DNA from: Gemmatimonadota bacterium
GTDB lineage: Bacteria > Gemmatimonadota > Gemmatimonadetes > Gemmatimonadales > Gemmatimonadaceae
Length of the DNA: 64,000 bases
Assembly (NCBI GenBank): GCA_016712265.1
Contig: JADJRJ010000029.1
Coordinates: forward strand, 248,001-312,000
Direction of reading: 5' to 3'
The notes below the pieces were generated by a model. It ran no database searches, was not told the origin of the DNA, and saw only the letters and a program-made list of their open reading frames with translations. Below, piece after piece: positions 28,468 through 37,834 of this stretch (within the stretch, counting starts at the first letter, position 1; each line of letters starts with the position of its first letter). Both the position numbers and the translations under genes were made by a program.

Positions 28468-29354
28468 CCCTTGGCCACCCGTTCCGGAATCGTGATTTGC
28501 ACCTGAGATCCGGGGAAGGGCGCGAGCCCTTCCCGGAGCGCGATATCCTCGTCCCACGATGGGATGAGCGCAATCCGTGCTGTGCCGCTGCGGATGGCCA
28601 GCTTGCCATCCCATTTTCCCACGTACCGTCGGACGCCGGCGAGTCCCTGGCCGCGGCCCGGGTCCCGAAAGCGACTGACGCCACGCAACATCGCGTCTTC
28701 GAGTGCCATCCCGTCGTCCCAACGGTCGCTGAGCTTGCGGCCCTGCGCTGACTCCAGCGAGCGCCGAAACCCGATTCCGCCGTCGCAGACGGCGATCACC
28801 ACGACCCGTCGCCCCAACCGCTGGCGGTACCGATAGGTCTGCACCGCCACCCACCCGGTCGTCTGGGCGTGCTCGACGATGTTCTGGCAAACTTCAGAAA
28901 GCGTCATGGCAAACCGCATCGTCGCCATCGGGTCCAGGTGCAACTCGTTGACGAGGATCGTCTGCGCCTTCGACTGGATCTTTTCCACCACTTCGTGCAC
29001 GTCATCGCTCTTCGCGACCGGCGTGATCTCGAGCAGTACCTGCGACTCCCCGGCGTGGCCGCGTGGCCGCGGGACGTGGCCGTGCATCTCGAAGACGCGC
29101 TCGGCGTGTTCATAGAAGCCGGCCCGTTGCCAGTAGCTCGCCGTCTCCTCGGTCTCGGGCCCAGCGAACGAGGCCCGCTCCGCGCGCGACTGCGCGATGG
29201 TGAGCAAGGCCGTCAGTCCATACGGCGATGCCCATCGCGTGTGACGCGCATCCACGAGCACCTTCTGGTCCGCGGGAAGCGGCGCCAGCTGGTCCAGCAC
29301 CGTTTCAAGGGTCTGGTCGTCGAGGGATGGTGGAACGGTGATGACCGTTGTCAC
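28464..29354 (-). CDS. STAS-like domain fused to GHKL histidine-kinase-like ATPase (RsbW-type)
   Basis: A 296-residue protein. The N-terminal half (about 1-110, KVLVDARHTRWASPYGLTAL) is STAS-like; the C-terminal half is a GHKL ATPase with N box MTLSEVCQNIVEHAQ, G1 box VCDGGIGFRRS and G2 box GRGQGLAGVRRYVG. RsbW/SpoIIAB-type ATPases phosphorylate STAS antagonists and bind sigma factors; no dimerisation or phospho-acceptor His domain is present, so it is not a sensor kinase. GTG start overlaps the PfkB stop by 4 bp. Confidence 0.8.
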   Translation of the reverse strand: MTTVITVPPSLDDQTLETVLDQLAPLPADQKVLVDARHTRWASPYGLTALLTIAQSRAERASFAGPETEETASYWQRAGFYEHAERVFEMHGHVPRPRGHAGESQVLLEITPVAKSDDVHEVVEKIQSKAQTILVNELHLDPMATMRFAMTLSEVCQNIVEHAQTTGWVAVQTYRYRQRLGRRVVVIAVCDGGIGFRRSLESAQGRKLSDRWDDGMALEDAMLRGVSRFRDPGRGQGLAGVRRYVGKWDGKLAIRSGTARIALIPSWDEDIALREGLAPFPGSQVQITIPERVAKG

Positions 29355-30325
29355 GTGGGGATCAACTCGCCGCGAAGATGGTGCGCAAGCCCGGAGGCTC
29401 CATGGAACTCGACGTTGCGCGCCGCGGCCGTGTGGGCGGTGTGTAACGCGACCGAAAACGTATCACCACAGAGCAGTCGCGAGAAGAGTGTGGCACCAAA
29501 CACATCACCGCATCCCGTGGGGTCGCCATCTGTCCCCTTGACACGCGCCGCGTGCGCGTGCACTAGCGCCGTTTGCACTGGCCCCGACACAAAGGCGGCA
29601 CGATCGCGTGTCGCGAGGTCGGACAGCCGCGAGAAGTGTGGCGCATTCACGAACACCGCACCGCGTGCACCGAGCGTGACGATCAACGACGTCACCCCCG
29701 CATTCATCGCGCGGGCGGCGAGCGCCATCGGGTCGTCGGCCATCATCCGCATCTCCTCCTCGTTCACCTGGAGCAGGTCCATACAGCGCAGCCAGCCATC
29801 GACGTTGGGGATCGGCTCCCACGTGCGCAACCCATCGGGCTGCACGGCGAGGAACAGCGAATGCAGGTCGCAGTAGATCGGCCCGCGAAAGTGCTGCCGG
29901 ATCAATTGCATCACCTCGAGGTCCAGCTCGAAGCCGCTCAGGAGGTTCACGTAGAGCGCGTCGAGGTCCGCGAGGAGCGGCTTGAGGCCGAGCCAGTGCC
30001 ACGGTGGCACGCCGCCGGTCAAGACCTCGGAACGGCGCTCGTCATCCAGGTAGCGCAGTGTCACCCGGTTGTTAGGCTGCTCGACCTCGATCGGGTGGGC
30101 GTCTGGGGCCACCCGCCGCAACGTGCGCAGGAACTGGCACGCGCGTGGCCACAGATCGCGCCCGACTTTGGCCAGCGGGACCACCTGCCAGTCACTAGTC
30201 AGCGCGGCGTCAAACCCGGAGAGCGCGTAGGTCACCCCCCCCCATTCCTCCACGGGGCGACGCCCCGGGTCTCGTCCGTGGATGATGTCCCACACGAACG
30301 AGCCAATCACCCCGACCCGCTTCAC
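29351..30325 (-). CDS. PfkB-family carbohydrate/nucleoside kinase
   Basis: A 324-residue ribokinase-fold kinase. The phosphoryl-transfer motif is GDPTGCGDVFGATLF (family DTxGAGD; Pro and Cys replace the usual residues), with RVGVIGSFVWDIIHG at the N-terminus and NPNNRVT-like substrate region QPNNRVTLRY. The sugar cannot be assigned. GTG 30325 overlaps the ROK stop (GTGA), and its own stop overlaps the STAS-ATPase start, tying sugar phosphorylation genes to a signalling pair. Confidence 0.82.
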   Translation of the reverse strand: MKRVGVIGSFVWDIIHGRDPGRRPVEEWGGVTYALSGFDAALTSDWQVVPLAKVGRDLWPRACQFLRTLRRVAPDAHPIEVEQPNNRVTLRYLDDERRSEVLTGGVPPWHWLGLKPLLADLDALYVNLLSGFELDLEVMQLIRQHFRGPIYCDLHSLFLAVQPDGLRTWEPIPNVDGWLRCMDLLQVNEEEMRMMADDPMALAARAMNAGVTSLIVTLGARGAVFVNAPHFSRLSDLATRDRAAFVSGPVQTALVHAHAARVKGTDGDPTGCGDVFGATLFSRLLCGDTFSVALHTAHTAAARNVEFHGASGLAHHLRGELIPT

Positions 30326-31323
30326 ACCGCGCCGAGGGCCTGTTGCCGAAACGTCGCCACCGCGCCCACCACGCCGGCCGTCCCTGGCAGGGACCCCGGC
30401 ACAATGCGGCAAGCTTCCACCGCCGCGCGAAACGCCCGCCGCCGCACCTCGCGTCGCATCGGCTCGAACAGTGAATCCCCGGCCTGCGTCACCCCACCCG
30501 CGATGACGACGACATCGGGGTTGAAGATGTTCAACAAGTTGGCGATCCCCGTGCCGAGGAATCGGGCGGTCTCGCGCACCACATCGAGCGCCGTGTCATC
30601 CCCTGCCTGGGCGGCGGCATACACCGTCGCGGCGGTGAGAATGGACAGGTCGCCGTTCACCATGGCGTAGAGCCGCGACGACGTGTCGTCGCCCATGGCC
30701 TCGCGCGCTCGATCCGCGATCGACGGCCCGGACGCATACGCCTCCAGGCACCCATAGTTGCCGCACTTGCAGCGTCGGCCCGTCAGGTCGATGGTCGTAT
30801 GCCCGATCTCTCCTGCGACGTCGGAGACGCCGTGGTACAGTCGGCCGTCCAGGATCAGCCCGCCGCCAATCCCTGTCCCGATCGTCATGCCAACCACGTT
30901 GCGCCCCCCGCGGGCCGCGCCGAGCCACCATTCTCCCAGCGTCGCGCAATTGGCGTCATTGTCCAGCGTGGCCTGCAGTCCAACCCGCTCGGCGATCACC
31001 GCACGCAGTGGAAAGTTGGTCCATCCAAGGTTCGGCGTCGTGAGCACCACCCCGGCCTCCCGATCGAGCGGGCCCGGGGCGCCCACCCCCACGCCGAGGC
31101 ATGCCGACCGCTTGGCTCCGGTGGCCGCAATTGTCTCGGCAATCACGGTGTCGATCATCCGCACCATGCGGTCCACCACGGCGTCTGCCCCCTGACCCGA
31201 CCGGGTAGGCTCGGAACGCATCGCGTACTCCCGCGATCCGTCTTCGCTCAAAGAGCCGACCACGATGTTGGTGCCGCCGAGGTCGACACCCACGATGAAC
31301 TTCCCGGCTTTGCGGCTTGTCAT
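30322..31323 (-). CDS. glk: ROK-family glucokinase
   Basis: A 333-residue sugar kinase. ATP motif GVDLGGTNIVVGS, substrate region LDNDANCATLGEWW, ROK signature around GEIGHTTI, and the zinc motif CKCGNYGCLEAYAS are all seen. Glucose is the commonest substrate of this subgroup, but other hexoses are possible. There is no N-terminal HTH, so it is an enzyme and not a ROK repressor. It opens a five-gene set with 4-bp overlaps. Confidence 0.9.
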   Translation of the reverse strand: MTSRKAGKFIVGVDLGGTNIVVGSLSEDGSREYAMRSEPTRSGQGADAVVDRMVRMIDTVIAETIAATGAKRSACLGVGVGAPGPLDREAGVVLTTPNLGWTNFPLRAVIAERVGLQATLDNDANCATLGEWWLGAARGGRNVVGMTIGTGIGGGLILDGRLYHGVSDVAGEIGHTTIDLTGRRCKCGNYGCLEAYASGPSIADRAREAMGDDTSSRLYAMVNGDLSILTAATVYAAAQAGDDTALDVVRETARFLGTGIANLLNIFNPDVVVIAGGVTQAGDSLFEPMRREVRRRAFRAAVEACRIVPGSLPGTAGVVGAVATFRQQALGAV

Positions 31324-31371
31324 CCGTCGAAGTGAAGGGCAGGGACGCGCGCGGAACGCGCTGGCCCCAAT

Positions 31372-32157
31372 CTAGCCGATCACGCCGAGAGAGCGAGCGA
31401 TCACCATGGCTCCGAGCACGAGGATGAGCACGGCGAACCCCTGCTTGATGCGCCGCTGTGGCACATACCGAACAAGACGTGTCCCGGCGAGCGCCCCGAG
31501 CGCCGCCACACCGGTAAACGCGCTGACGAGGGGCCAATCGATCGCCACCGTCCCAACGTAGCCAACGAATCCCGCCAGGGCGTTCATCGTGATGATCAGG
31601 AGGGACGACCCCACGGCGACCTTCACGGGCACCCGTGCGAGGATCACGAGCGCCGGCACAATCACGAAGCCGCCGCCAGCACCGATCAGCGACGTCAGCA
31701 TCCCGACGCCCAGGGCCTGGGCGCCGAGCAGGGGCGAAAACACTGGGCGGAGCTCCTCGACCGGGGCGTCGCGCGCGGGCGTGCGGGCGGCGTCCCTGAG
31801 CATCAACACGGCCGCGGTCAGCGCGAATGCCATGAACAGTCCGAGCTGCACGCGTTCGGGCACGAGGTGCGCCAGGCGTGCAGTGACGAAGGCTCCCAGC
31901 ATCGCGAAACCGCCGAACGGCAGGGCGATGCGGGGACTGACGGTTCCCTGTCGCCAGTGACCCAGAAAGCCGACGAAGGCCGCCATACCCACCACGGCCA
32001 GGCTCATCGCCACCGCGGGTTTGGTCGGGACCTGAAAGACATAGAGGAAAATCGGGAGCGCCAGGATCGATCCGCCGCCTCCGAGCAGTCCCAGCACCAC
32101 GCCAACGGCAAGGGGAAGGAGGAGCCCGGCGATTCCGTGGGCGAGCAGTGCGGTCAC
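31372..32157 (-). CDS. TauE/SafE-type membrane permease
   Basis: A 261-residue membrane protein with about eight helices arranged as two similar halves, each starting with a glycine-rich stretch (GVVLGLLGGGGSILALP and GMLTSLIGAGGGFVIVPAL) typical of TauE/SafE (PF01925) exporters of sulfite or organosulfonates. The substrate is unproven. GTG 32157 overlaps the stop of the glycosyltransferase gene (GTGA). Confidence 0.88.
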   Translation of the reverse strand: MTALLAHGIAGLLLPLAVGVVLGLLGGGGSILALPIFLYVFQVPTKPAVAMSLAVVGMAAFVGFLGHWRQGTVSPRIALPFGGFAMLGAFVTARLAHLVPERVQLGLFMAFALTAAVLMLRDAARTPARDAPVEELRPVFSPLLGAQALGVGMLTSLIGAGGGFVIVPALVILARVPVKVAVGSSLLIITMNALAGFVGYVGTVAIDWPLVSAFTGVAALGALAGTRLVRYVPQRRIKQGFAVLILVLGAMVIARSLGVIG

Positions 32158-33155
32158 GCCGTCACCCGGGCGAGCGCGTCCACGACCTGGGGCACCGTCA
32201 CTTCGGTCATGCAACGAAAGTGGCCCAACGGACAGGTCGGTGGCCCGTGTCGGTGACACGGTCGGCAGGTGAGCGTGCGGTGCTCCACGACGACGTGGCG
32301 TGTCGCGAGCGGGCCAAAGCCGAAGCTTGGTGACGTCGGCCCGAAGATCGCCACCGTTGGTGTGTCCGTGGCCGTGGCCAGGTGGAGCGGCAGTGAATCG
32401 TTGGTGACAACCGCGCGACAGCGACCGATGAGGGCGGCCGACGCCAGCAGGGGGAGCCGTCCCGTGGCATCGATGGCGTGCGGGGCTGCCGCCACCACCT
32501 CGGCGGCGAGGGCCGCGTCATCGCGCGACCCGATCACCACGGGACGCAGCCCACGCAGTGCGCCGGCCAGTTCGGCGTAGTGGGGCCAGCGCTTGGTTCC
32601 CCAGATGCTGCCCGGGGCGAGGGCCACCAGCGGTTCGTGCAACGCGCCCTGCGATTGCAGCAAGGATTCAGCCGCCGCGAGGTCGGTCCCGGCAGGCATG
32701 AGGTGCGGCCGCAGGTCATCGGCCGTCGGGGGCATGTCTCCCGCGAGCCGCCAGAGCCGCTCGGCGTGGTGCATGCCCTCAGGCGTGCTGAGGGCTGTCG
32801 TGTACCAGATGCGCCCGGTCGACGTGGCCAGGCCCACGCGATGGTGGTAGCCAGCGGCGCGGGCCAGGGCGCCGGTCCGGTGCGAGCCCTGGGCGAGGTA
32901 GGCGACGGCGTCCCCGGCATGCGTGGACAGCGCGTTCGCCATCCGAACAAACCCGCCAATGCCGGCATCGGCGCCGCGCTTGTCGTACACCACCAGGCGC
33001 GCCACATCGGGATGCCCCTGGAGCAGGGCGGCGGCGCCGGGGGTGGTCACCACGGTGACCGGTCCCCGTTGGGCCAGGCGCCGCACCAACGGGGTCGTTA
33101 GCACCACGTCGCCGAGGAACGACGTCTGAATCACCAGGGACGGGGTGGCGCGCAT
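32154..33155 (-). CDS. Glycosyltransferase family 9 (ADP-heptose:LPS heptosyltransferase-like)
   Basis: A 333-residue GT-B enzyme. The N-terminus LVIQTSFLGDVVLTTPLVRRL, the acceptor-side LAPGSIWGTKRWP and the donor site VTNDSLPLHLATATDTPTVA are characteristic of WaaC/WaaF/WaaQ-like transferases. It suggests an LPS-type glycolipid and hence an outer membrane. The C-terminal cluster CRPCHRHGPPTCPLG holds three cysteines seen in some GT9 proteins. ATG 33155 has GGGAG 11 nt upstream. It is 38 bp after lepA and overlaps the permease gene. Confidence 0.9.
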   Translation of the reverse strand: MRATPSLVIQTSFLGDVVLTTPLVRRLAQRGPVTVVTTPGAAALLQGHPDVARLVVYDKRGADAGIGGFVRMANALSTHAGDAVAYLAQGSHRTGALARAAGYHHRVGLATSTGRIWYTTALSTPEGMHHAERLWRLAGDMPPTADDLRPHLMPAGTDLAAAESLLQSQGALHEPLVALAPGSIWGTKRWPHYAELAGALRGLRPVVIGSRDDAALAAEVVAAAPHAIDATGRLPLLASAALIGRCRAVVTNDSLPLHLATATDTPTVAIFGPTSPSFGFGPLATRHVVVEHRTLTCRPCHRHGPPTCPLGHFRCMTEVTVPQVVDALARVTA

Positions 33156-33193
33156 GTGCGGGGAATCTCCCGTCGCTGACGCCGGCGCGCCAG

Positions 33194-34990
33194 TTAGTCG
33201 ACCTGCAAGACCGCCAGGAAGGCCTCCTGCGGGATTTCGACACTCCCCACGCTCTTCATGCGCTTCTTGCCTTCCTTCTGCTTCTCCAGGAGCTTGCGCT
33301 TGCGCGAGATGTCGCCGCCATAACATTTCGCGAGCACGTCCTTGCGCAGGGCTTTCACCGTGGTCCGGGCAATGATCTTCGTGCCGATCGCCGCCTGGAT
33401 GATCACCTCGAAGAGCTGGCGCGGGATCAACTCCTTCAACTTGTCGGCGATCTTGCGCCCCCAGTCGTAGGACTTGTCCGTGTGGATGATCACGGAGAAC
33501 GCGTCCAGCACGTCGCCGTTGATCAGCATGTCGAGCTTCACGAGCTTCCCCGGCCGGTAGTCGGCCATCTCGTAGTCGAGCGAGGCGTAGCCGCGGGAGA
33601 TCGTCTTGAGTCGGTCGTAGAAGTCGAGGATGATCTCGGCGAGCGGAAACTCCCAGTCAAACTCGACGCGCGTGGTGTCGATGTACCGCATCCCGTTGTA
33701 CACCCCCCGACGTTCGGTCCCCAGCGTCATGATCGGGCCGATGTACTCCGTCGGTGAGACGATGCGCGCTTTCACATACGGCTCCTCGATCCGCTCGATT
33801 TCTGCGGGGGCGGGGAGCTTCGCGGGGTTTTCGATCAACGCCATTTCGCCGTCCGTGCGATACACGTGGTATTCCACGTTCGGCACGGTGGTGACGAGGT
33901 CGAGGTTGAACTCGCGTTCGAGGCGCTCCTGCACGATCTCCATGTGCAGGAGGCCGAGGAACCCGCAACGGAAGCCGAAGCCGAGGGCGGTGGAGGTCTC
34001 GGGTTCGTAGTTGAGGGAGGCGTCGTTGAGCTTGAGCTTGGAGAGCGCGTCGCGCAGGGCCTCGTACTGCGTGGTCTCCGTCGGGTAGATCCCGGCGAAC
34101 ACCATCGAGTGCACGTCCTTGTAGCCGGGCAGGGGCTCCGGGGCCTTGTTGACCGCGTCGAAGATGGTGTCGCCGGCGCGCGTCTCCTGCACCGTGCGGA
34201 CGTTGGCCAGGACGTACCCAACTTCGCCGGCGGTGAGCACCTCGGCCTTCACCTGGCGGAGCTGCAGGTACCCCACCTCGCTCACCTCATACTGGGCATC
34301 GTTTGCCCCAAAGGTGATCTTCATCCCGGGCTTGATCGCCCCGTCCACCACGCGGATCGACGGGATGGCGCCGCGATACCGATCGTAATACGAGTCGAAG
34401 ATCAGGGCCCGCAGTGGGGCGTCGGGCTCGCCCTTCGGCGGAGGCACGCGCTTGACAATGGCCTCCAGCAGGGCGGGGATGCCCAGGCCTTCCTTGGCGC
34501 TCACCAGGAGGATGTCGTCCGGGTCCACGCCGATCAGGTCGTGCACCTCCTGCTTGCGGCGCTCGGGTTCTGCGCCCGGCAGGTCGATCTTGTTCAGGAC
34601 CGGGATGATCTCCAGTCCGGCGTCCAGGGCGAGGAACAGGTTGGACAGCGTCTGCGCCTGGATGCCCTGCGACGCATCAACGACCAGAATGGCCCCCTCG
34701 CAGGCGGCCAGCGATCGCGACACCTCGTAGGTAAAGTCGACGTGCCCGGGGGTGTCGATGAGGTTCAACTCGTACGACTGTCCGCTCGGAGCGGTGTACC
34801 CCATCCGGACCGCGTTCAGCTTGATGGTGATGCCGCGTTCCCGCTCGAGGTCGAGCGTGTCCAGTACCTGGGCCTTCATCGCGCGCTTCTCCAGCGTCGC
34901 CGTCGCCTCGATGAGCCGGTCGGCAAGGGTCGACTTGCCGTGGTCGATGTGGGCGACGATGCAAAAGTTGCGAATCTGGTCGAGCTTCAC
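33194..34990 (-). CDS. lepA: Elongation factor 4 (LepA)
   Basis: A 598-residue ribosome-associated GTPase. G motifs AHIDHGKSTLADR, DTPGHVDFTYEVSR and NKIDLPGA, and the C-terminal LepA-specific region ending KRKLLEKQKEGKKRMKSVG are seen. The start is GTG 34990 (VKLDQIRNFCIVAH), giving the normal length; an upstream in-frame extension begins in sequence with no family similarity. It heads the long minus-strand run toward nfo. Confidence 0.97.
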   Translation of the reverse strand: MKLDQIRNFCIVAHIDHGKSTLADRLIEATATLEKRAMKAQVLDTLDLERERGITIKLNAVRMGYTAPSGQSYELNLIDTPGHVDFTYEVSRSLAACEGAILVVDASQGIQAQTLSNLFLALDAGLEIIPVLNKIDLPGAEPERRKQEVHDLIGVDPDDILLVSAKEGLGIPALLEAIVKRVPPPKGEPDAPLRALIFDSYYDRYRGAIPSIRVVDGAIKPGMKITFGANDAQYEVSEVGYLQLRQVKAEVLTAGEVGYVLANVRTVQETRAGDTIFDAVNKAPEPLPGYKDVHSMVFAGIYPTETTQYEALRDALSKLKLNDASLNYEPETSTALGFGFRCGFLGLLHMEIVQERLEREFNLDLVTTVPNVEYHVYRTDGEMALIENPAKLPAPAEIERIEEPYVKARIVSPTEYIGPIMTLGTERRGVYNGMRYIDTTRVEFDWEFPLAEIILDFYDRLKTISRGYASLDYEMADYRPGKLVKLDMLINGDVLDAFSVIIHTDKSYDWGRKIADKLKELIPRQLFEVIIQAAIGTKIIARTTVKALRKDVLAKCYGGDISRKRKLLEKQKEGKKRMKSVGSVEIPQEAFLAVLQVD

Positions 34991-35036
34991 GAGTAGCCTG
35001 CGGTGCGGGGACTTGGGACAGCCCACCAATCTAGCA

Positions 35037-35071
35037 GAAGGGGTCCCGCGCGTTCAGCGCAGGACCCCTTC
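35037..35071 (-). terminator. Terminator between the DUF4384-like gene and lepA
   Basis: A perfect 10-bp stem (35037-35046 with 35062-35071), 24 bp past the stop at 35096. There is no strong T-run on the minus strand. Confidence 0.55.
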
Positions 35072-35095
35072 GTCGCCCGAATGGCGATGTTGCAG

Positions 35096-36763
35096 CTACT
35101 GCGGCTTCTTCTCGCTGCCGGAGGACCCCGAGGTGCCGGAGCTGCTCGACCCGCTCGGCGGGATCGGGGGCGCGCTCGTGCCCGTGGTGCCGCTCGAGCC
35201 CGATGTGCTGGTCGAGATCGGTGCAGGGGTGCTCGACCCGGTGTACACCTGGCCGCCCATTGGGCGCCCATCCCCACCGAATGATGCGGGCGGGCTGTAC
35301 ATGCCGCCGCCGCTGGTCCCGCTGTTCCAGCGGGGGCCTCCATCGGAGGAGCGGATCATCGGGACAAAGCCGGAGTTCCGGCCCGGCTCCCGATCGAACA
35401 TGGGCGAGCCCATGCGGGGCGGCGGCCCGATGTCATTCCGACCGATGGGCCGGCCAGGCATGTCCTCACCGCGAGCGACGGCGGTGCGGCGTCCACCGAG
35501 CGACGGCATGCGATCCACCGGGTCGCGTGGCGGGGCGTCGAACGACCGCGGCGGCCGCACCCAGTCAATCGTGGGCTGCGGGGCATTCTCGATCGTCGGC
35601 CGATCAGGCATTGGGATCGGGCCGCTGGCGTTGGCTCCCGGCGCACTGATCGGCGTGGCCCCATTGTCCGTGCGGTTGGCACCGCGCATCGCGCGAAGCG
35701 CGCGCGACGGGATCGAGAAGGAAAGGTCGTCCCGGTCGTTCCAGGTCCCCGGAACCGGGTTCGGCCGATCCATCATGATGTGCGGGCCGTTGGCATTCTG
35801 GCCGTCCGCGTTGGTTCCTTTGTCAACGTTTGGCCGCGAGATCGAGTCGGGGGCCCACGGGTTGACCGGCGGACTGTCCAGCGGAGGAGCGACCGGCGGT
35901 ACGCCGGTCGTCCCCGTGGTGGCCACCTGAGTTGGGGTGAGGCCGCACCCATACCCGGTCGCGCCGTAGAAGAAGTACGGCACCCCGAGTCCCCACATCC
36001 CGAGCGTTGGCATCAGGCAGTTGAAGTTCGGCGAGCAGCCATTCCAGCCGCCATAGCTGGAGACGGGGTCGTATTCGTCGAACATCAGGCCGCGGTTCCA
36101 CCATCCGGCTCTGGGCGTGCGCCACATGGCGGAGCCCATGTTCCCATAGCCGCAGTAGCTGCTGGTCGTCACGAAGGTCGGTTGGTCGACCGAGTAATAC
36201 TCCAGGTCATAGTCGAATTCGGCGGCGTCGCCGTACGCGACTACACGAGCGAAGCGTTGGATGACGCGGTACGGGTCACCGTTGTAGCGCGAGACAGGCG
36301 CGCTCCGTGGCACTCCAGTGACCCACGCAGAAAAGTCATTGGATCGCAGGCGAGTCAGGTCCATCGGGGTGCGGCTGGCGATGGCGAAGACGTAGCCGGT
36401 GGCCCCGGGATACTCACCGGAGGCGAAGGTCGCACCGCCCAGGCGATTGGACCGGATGAAGTTGTCCTCGCCGCCCTTCACTTCGGCGGCGCGAGTCCGG
36501 CCGGCGGGGAAGAGCACAGTGAGGCGCCCGTCATTATCCACGCGCGCCACGACGACGAAGGCGTCCTCCTCAACCCGGAATCCCACACGGATCGGTTGGC
36601 CCCAGCTGGCCACGCGCTGGTCGAGCCACACCTTCACGGCCGGCGGGTCGCCGTCCAGGGGATCCAGCGAGCGGACCACATCGTTCCAGCGCACGGTGTT
36701 CTGCGCGAGCAGCGGGGCGGCCAACAAGGCCCCCAGGCCCATCGCGAATCTCAAGCGTCGCAT
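35096..36763 (-). CDS. Exported DUF4384-like protein with long low-complexity tail
   Basis: A 555-residue secreted or envelope protein. ATG 36763 has GGGAG 8 nt upstream and yields signal peptide MRRLRFAMGLGALLAAPLLA. Residues about 40-105 (VWLDQRVASWGQPIRVGFRV...DGRLTVLFPAG) resemble DUF4384, found in proteins that display envelope-stress or kinase-linked domains. A central Tyr/Trp/Gly/Cys-rich stretch follows, then about 270 residues rich in Pro, Gly, Ser, Asn and Arg, probably disordered. Function is unknown. It is divergent from the DUF58 gene across 159 bp that must hold both promoters. Confidence 0.75.
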   Translation of the reverse strand: MRRLRFAMGLGALLAAPLLAQNTVRWNDVVRSLDPLDGDPPAVKVWLDQRVASWGQPIRVGFRVEEDAFVVVARVDNDGRLTVLFPAGRTRAAEVKGGEDNFIRSNRLGGATFASGEYPGATGYVFAIASRTPMDLTRLRSNDFSAWVTGVPRSAPVSRYNGDPYRVIQRFARVVAYGDAAEFDYDLEYYSVDQPTFVTTSSYCGYGNMGSAMWRTPRAGWWNRGLMFDEYDPVSSYGGWNGCSPNFNCLMPTLGMWGLGVPYFFYGATGYGCGLTPTQVATTGTTGVPPVAPPLDSPPVNPWAPDSISRPNVDKGTNADGQNANGPHIMMDRPNPVPGTWNDRDDLSFSIPSRALRAMRGANRTDNGATPISAPGANASGPIPMPDRPTIENAPQPTIDWVRPPRSFDAPPRDPVDRMPSLGGRRTAVARGEDMPGRPIGRNDIGPPPRMGSPMFDREPGRNSGFVPMIRSSDGGPRWNSGTSGGGMYSPPASFGGDGRPMGGQVYTGSSTPAPISTSTSGSSGTTGTSAPPIPPSGSSSSGTSGSSGSEKKPQ

Positions 36764-36922
36764 GGTTTGATCTCCCTCTCCGTGTGGTGTTCGACGACTA
36801 CCCCGTCTTTCAGGTACGTCCCCGGACCGCCTCTCTAAGGTATCGGTCGGCGCCCGATGCGCCACCGGTTTTTCCCTTGCCCTCCCACCAGCCGCGTCCC
36901 GCCCCTACCTTCCGCCCCTTCT

Positions 36923-37834
36923 ATGGAAACCGTCCGGAACCCCCGCGCCGACCAGCTGGACCCCGCTCAAGTGGCCTCCCTCGGCCGCATGGAGATCGTT
37001 GCGCGGTGGGTCGTCGAGGGATTTCTGCAGGGGCTACACCGGAGCCCCCGGAAAGGTTTCAGCGTCGAATTCGCCGAGTACCGCCAGTACCAGCCGGGGG
37101 ACGACCTCCGGTATATGGACTGGAAGGTCGTTGCCCGGGCGGACAAGTGGATGATCAAGCAGTTCGAGGAGGAGACCAACCTCCGCGCGGCGATCGTCCT
37201 GGACGTCTCGAAGTCGATGGACTGGAAGGGCAAGACCACGGGGATCACCAAGCTCCAGTACGCCGAGCAGATCGTGGCGTCCATCAGCCTCCTCCTCCTC
37301 AAGCAGAAGGACGCCGTCGGGCTGGTCCGCTACGACGACCAGGTGCGGAGCGTGATCCCTCCGAAGGCCCGGACCATCCACTGGCGCCGACTGATGAAGG
37401 CACTGGAGGAGCCCGGCGGCGGCGGGGATTCCCAGATGGGGACGGCGATGATGCATGCCGGTCGCATGGTCTCGCGCCCGGGGATCGTCATTCTGGTCAG
37501 CGACCTGCTCGTGGACCCCGAGGCGACGATGGCCGGGCTCCGGGCGGTGCGCGCCGGTGGCCATGACGTGACGGTCCTGCACATCCTCGACCGGTCCGAG
37601 CGTGAGCTGGACCTGGTGCCCGAGGGTGTCTTTGCCGATACGGAGACAAACCTCAAGGTGCCGGCGACGGCCTCGGAAGTGCGCGAGGCGTATCGGCGCA
37701 CGGTGGACCGGGCGATCCAGGAATGGCGGGACCGCCTCTCCGCTCTTGGGGTGTCCTACGAAGTGGTCTTCACCGACGAGCCGTTCGGCGTGCCGCTGCG
37801 CAAGGCGTTTGCCGCGAGGCAGCGACTTCCGTGA
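36923..37834 (+). CDS. DUF58-domain protein (vWA-like, BatA/MoxR-associated)
   Basis: A 303-residue protein. FSVEFAEYRQYQPGDDLRYM is the DUF58 signature, followed by a vWA-like fold with the MIDAS-type DVSKSMDW and LVSDLLVD. DUF58 proteins usually act with MoxR ATPases and BatA-type membrane proteins in envelope or enzyme maturation. The next gene (BatA-like) overlaps by 4 bp (GTGA). No MoxR ATPase is visible in this window; it may lie elsewhere. Confidence 0.88.
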   Translation: METVRNPRADQLDPAQVASLGRMEIVARWVVEGFLQGLHRSPRKGFSVEFAEYRQYQPGDDLRYMDWKVVARADKWMIKQFEEETNLRAAIVLDVSKSMDWKGKTTGITKLQYAEQIVASISLLLLKQKDAVGLVRYDDQVRSVIPPKARTIHWRRLMKALEEPGGGGDSQMGTAMMHAGRMVSRPGIVILVSDLLVDPEATMAGLRAVRAGGHDVTVLHILDRSERELDLVPEGVFADTETNLKVPATASEVREAYRRTVDRAIQEWRDRLSALGVSYEVVFTDEPFGVPLRKAFAARQRLP

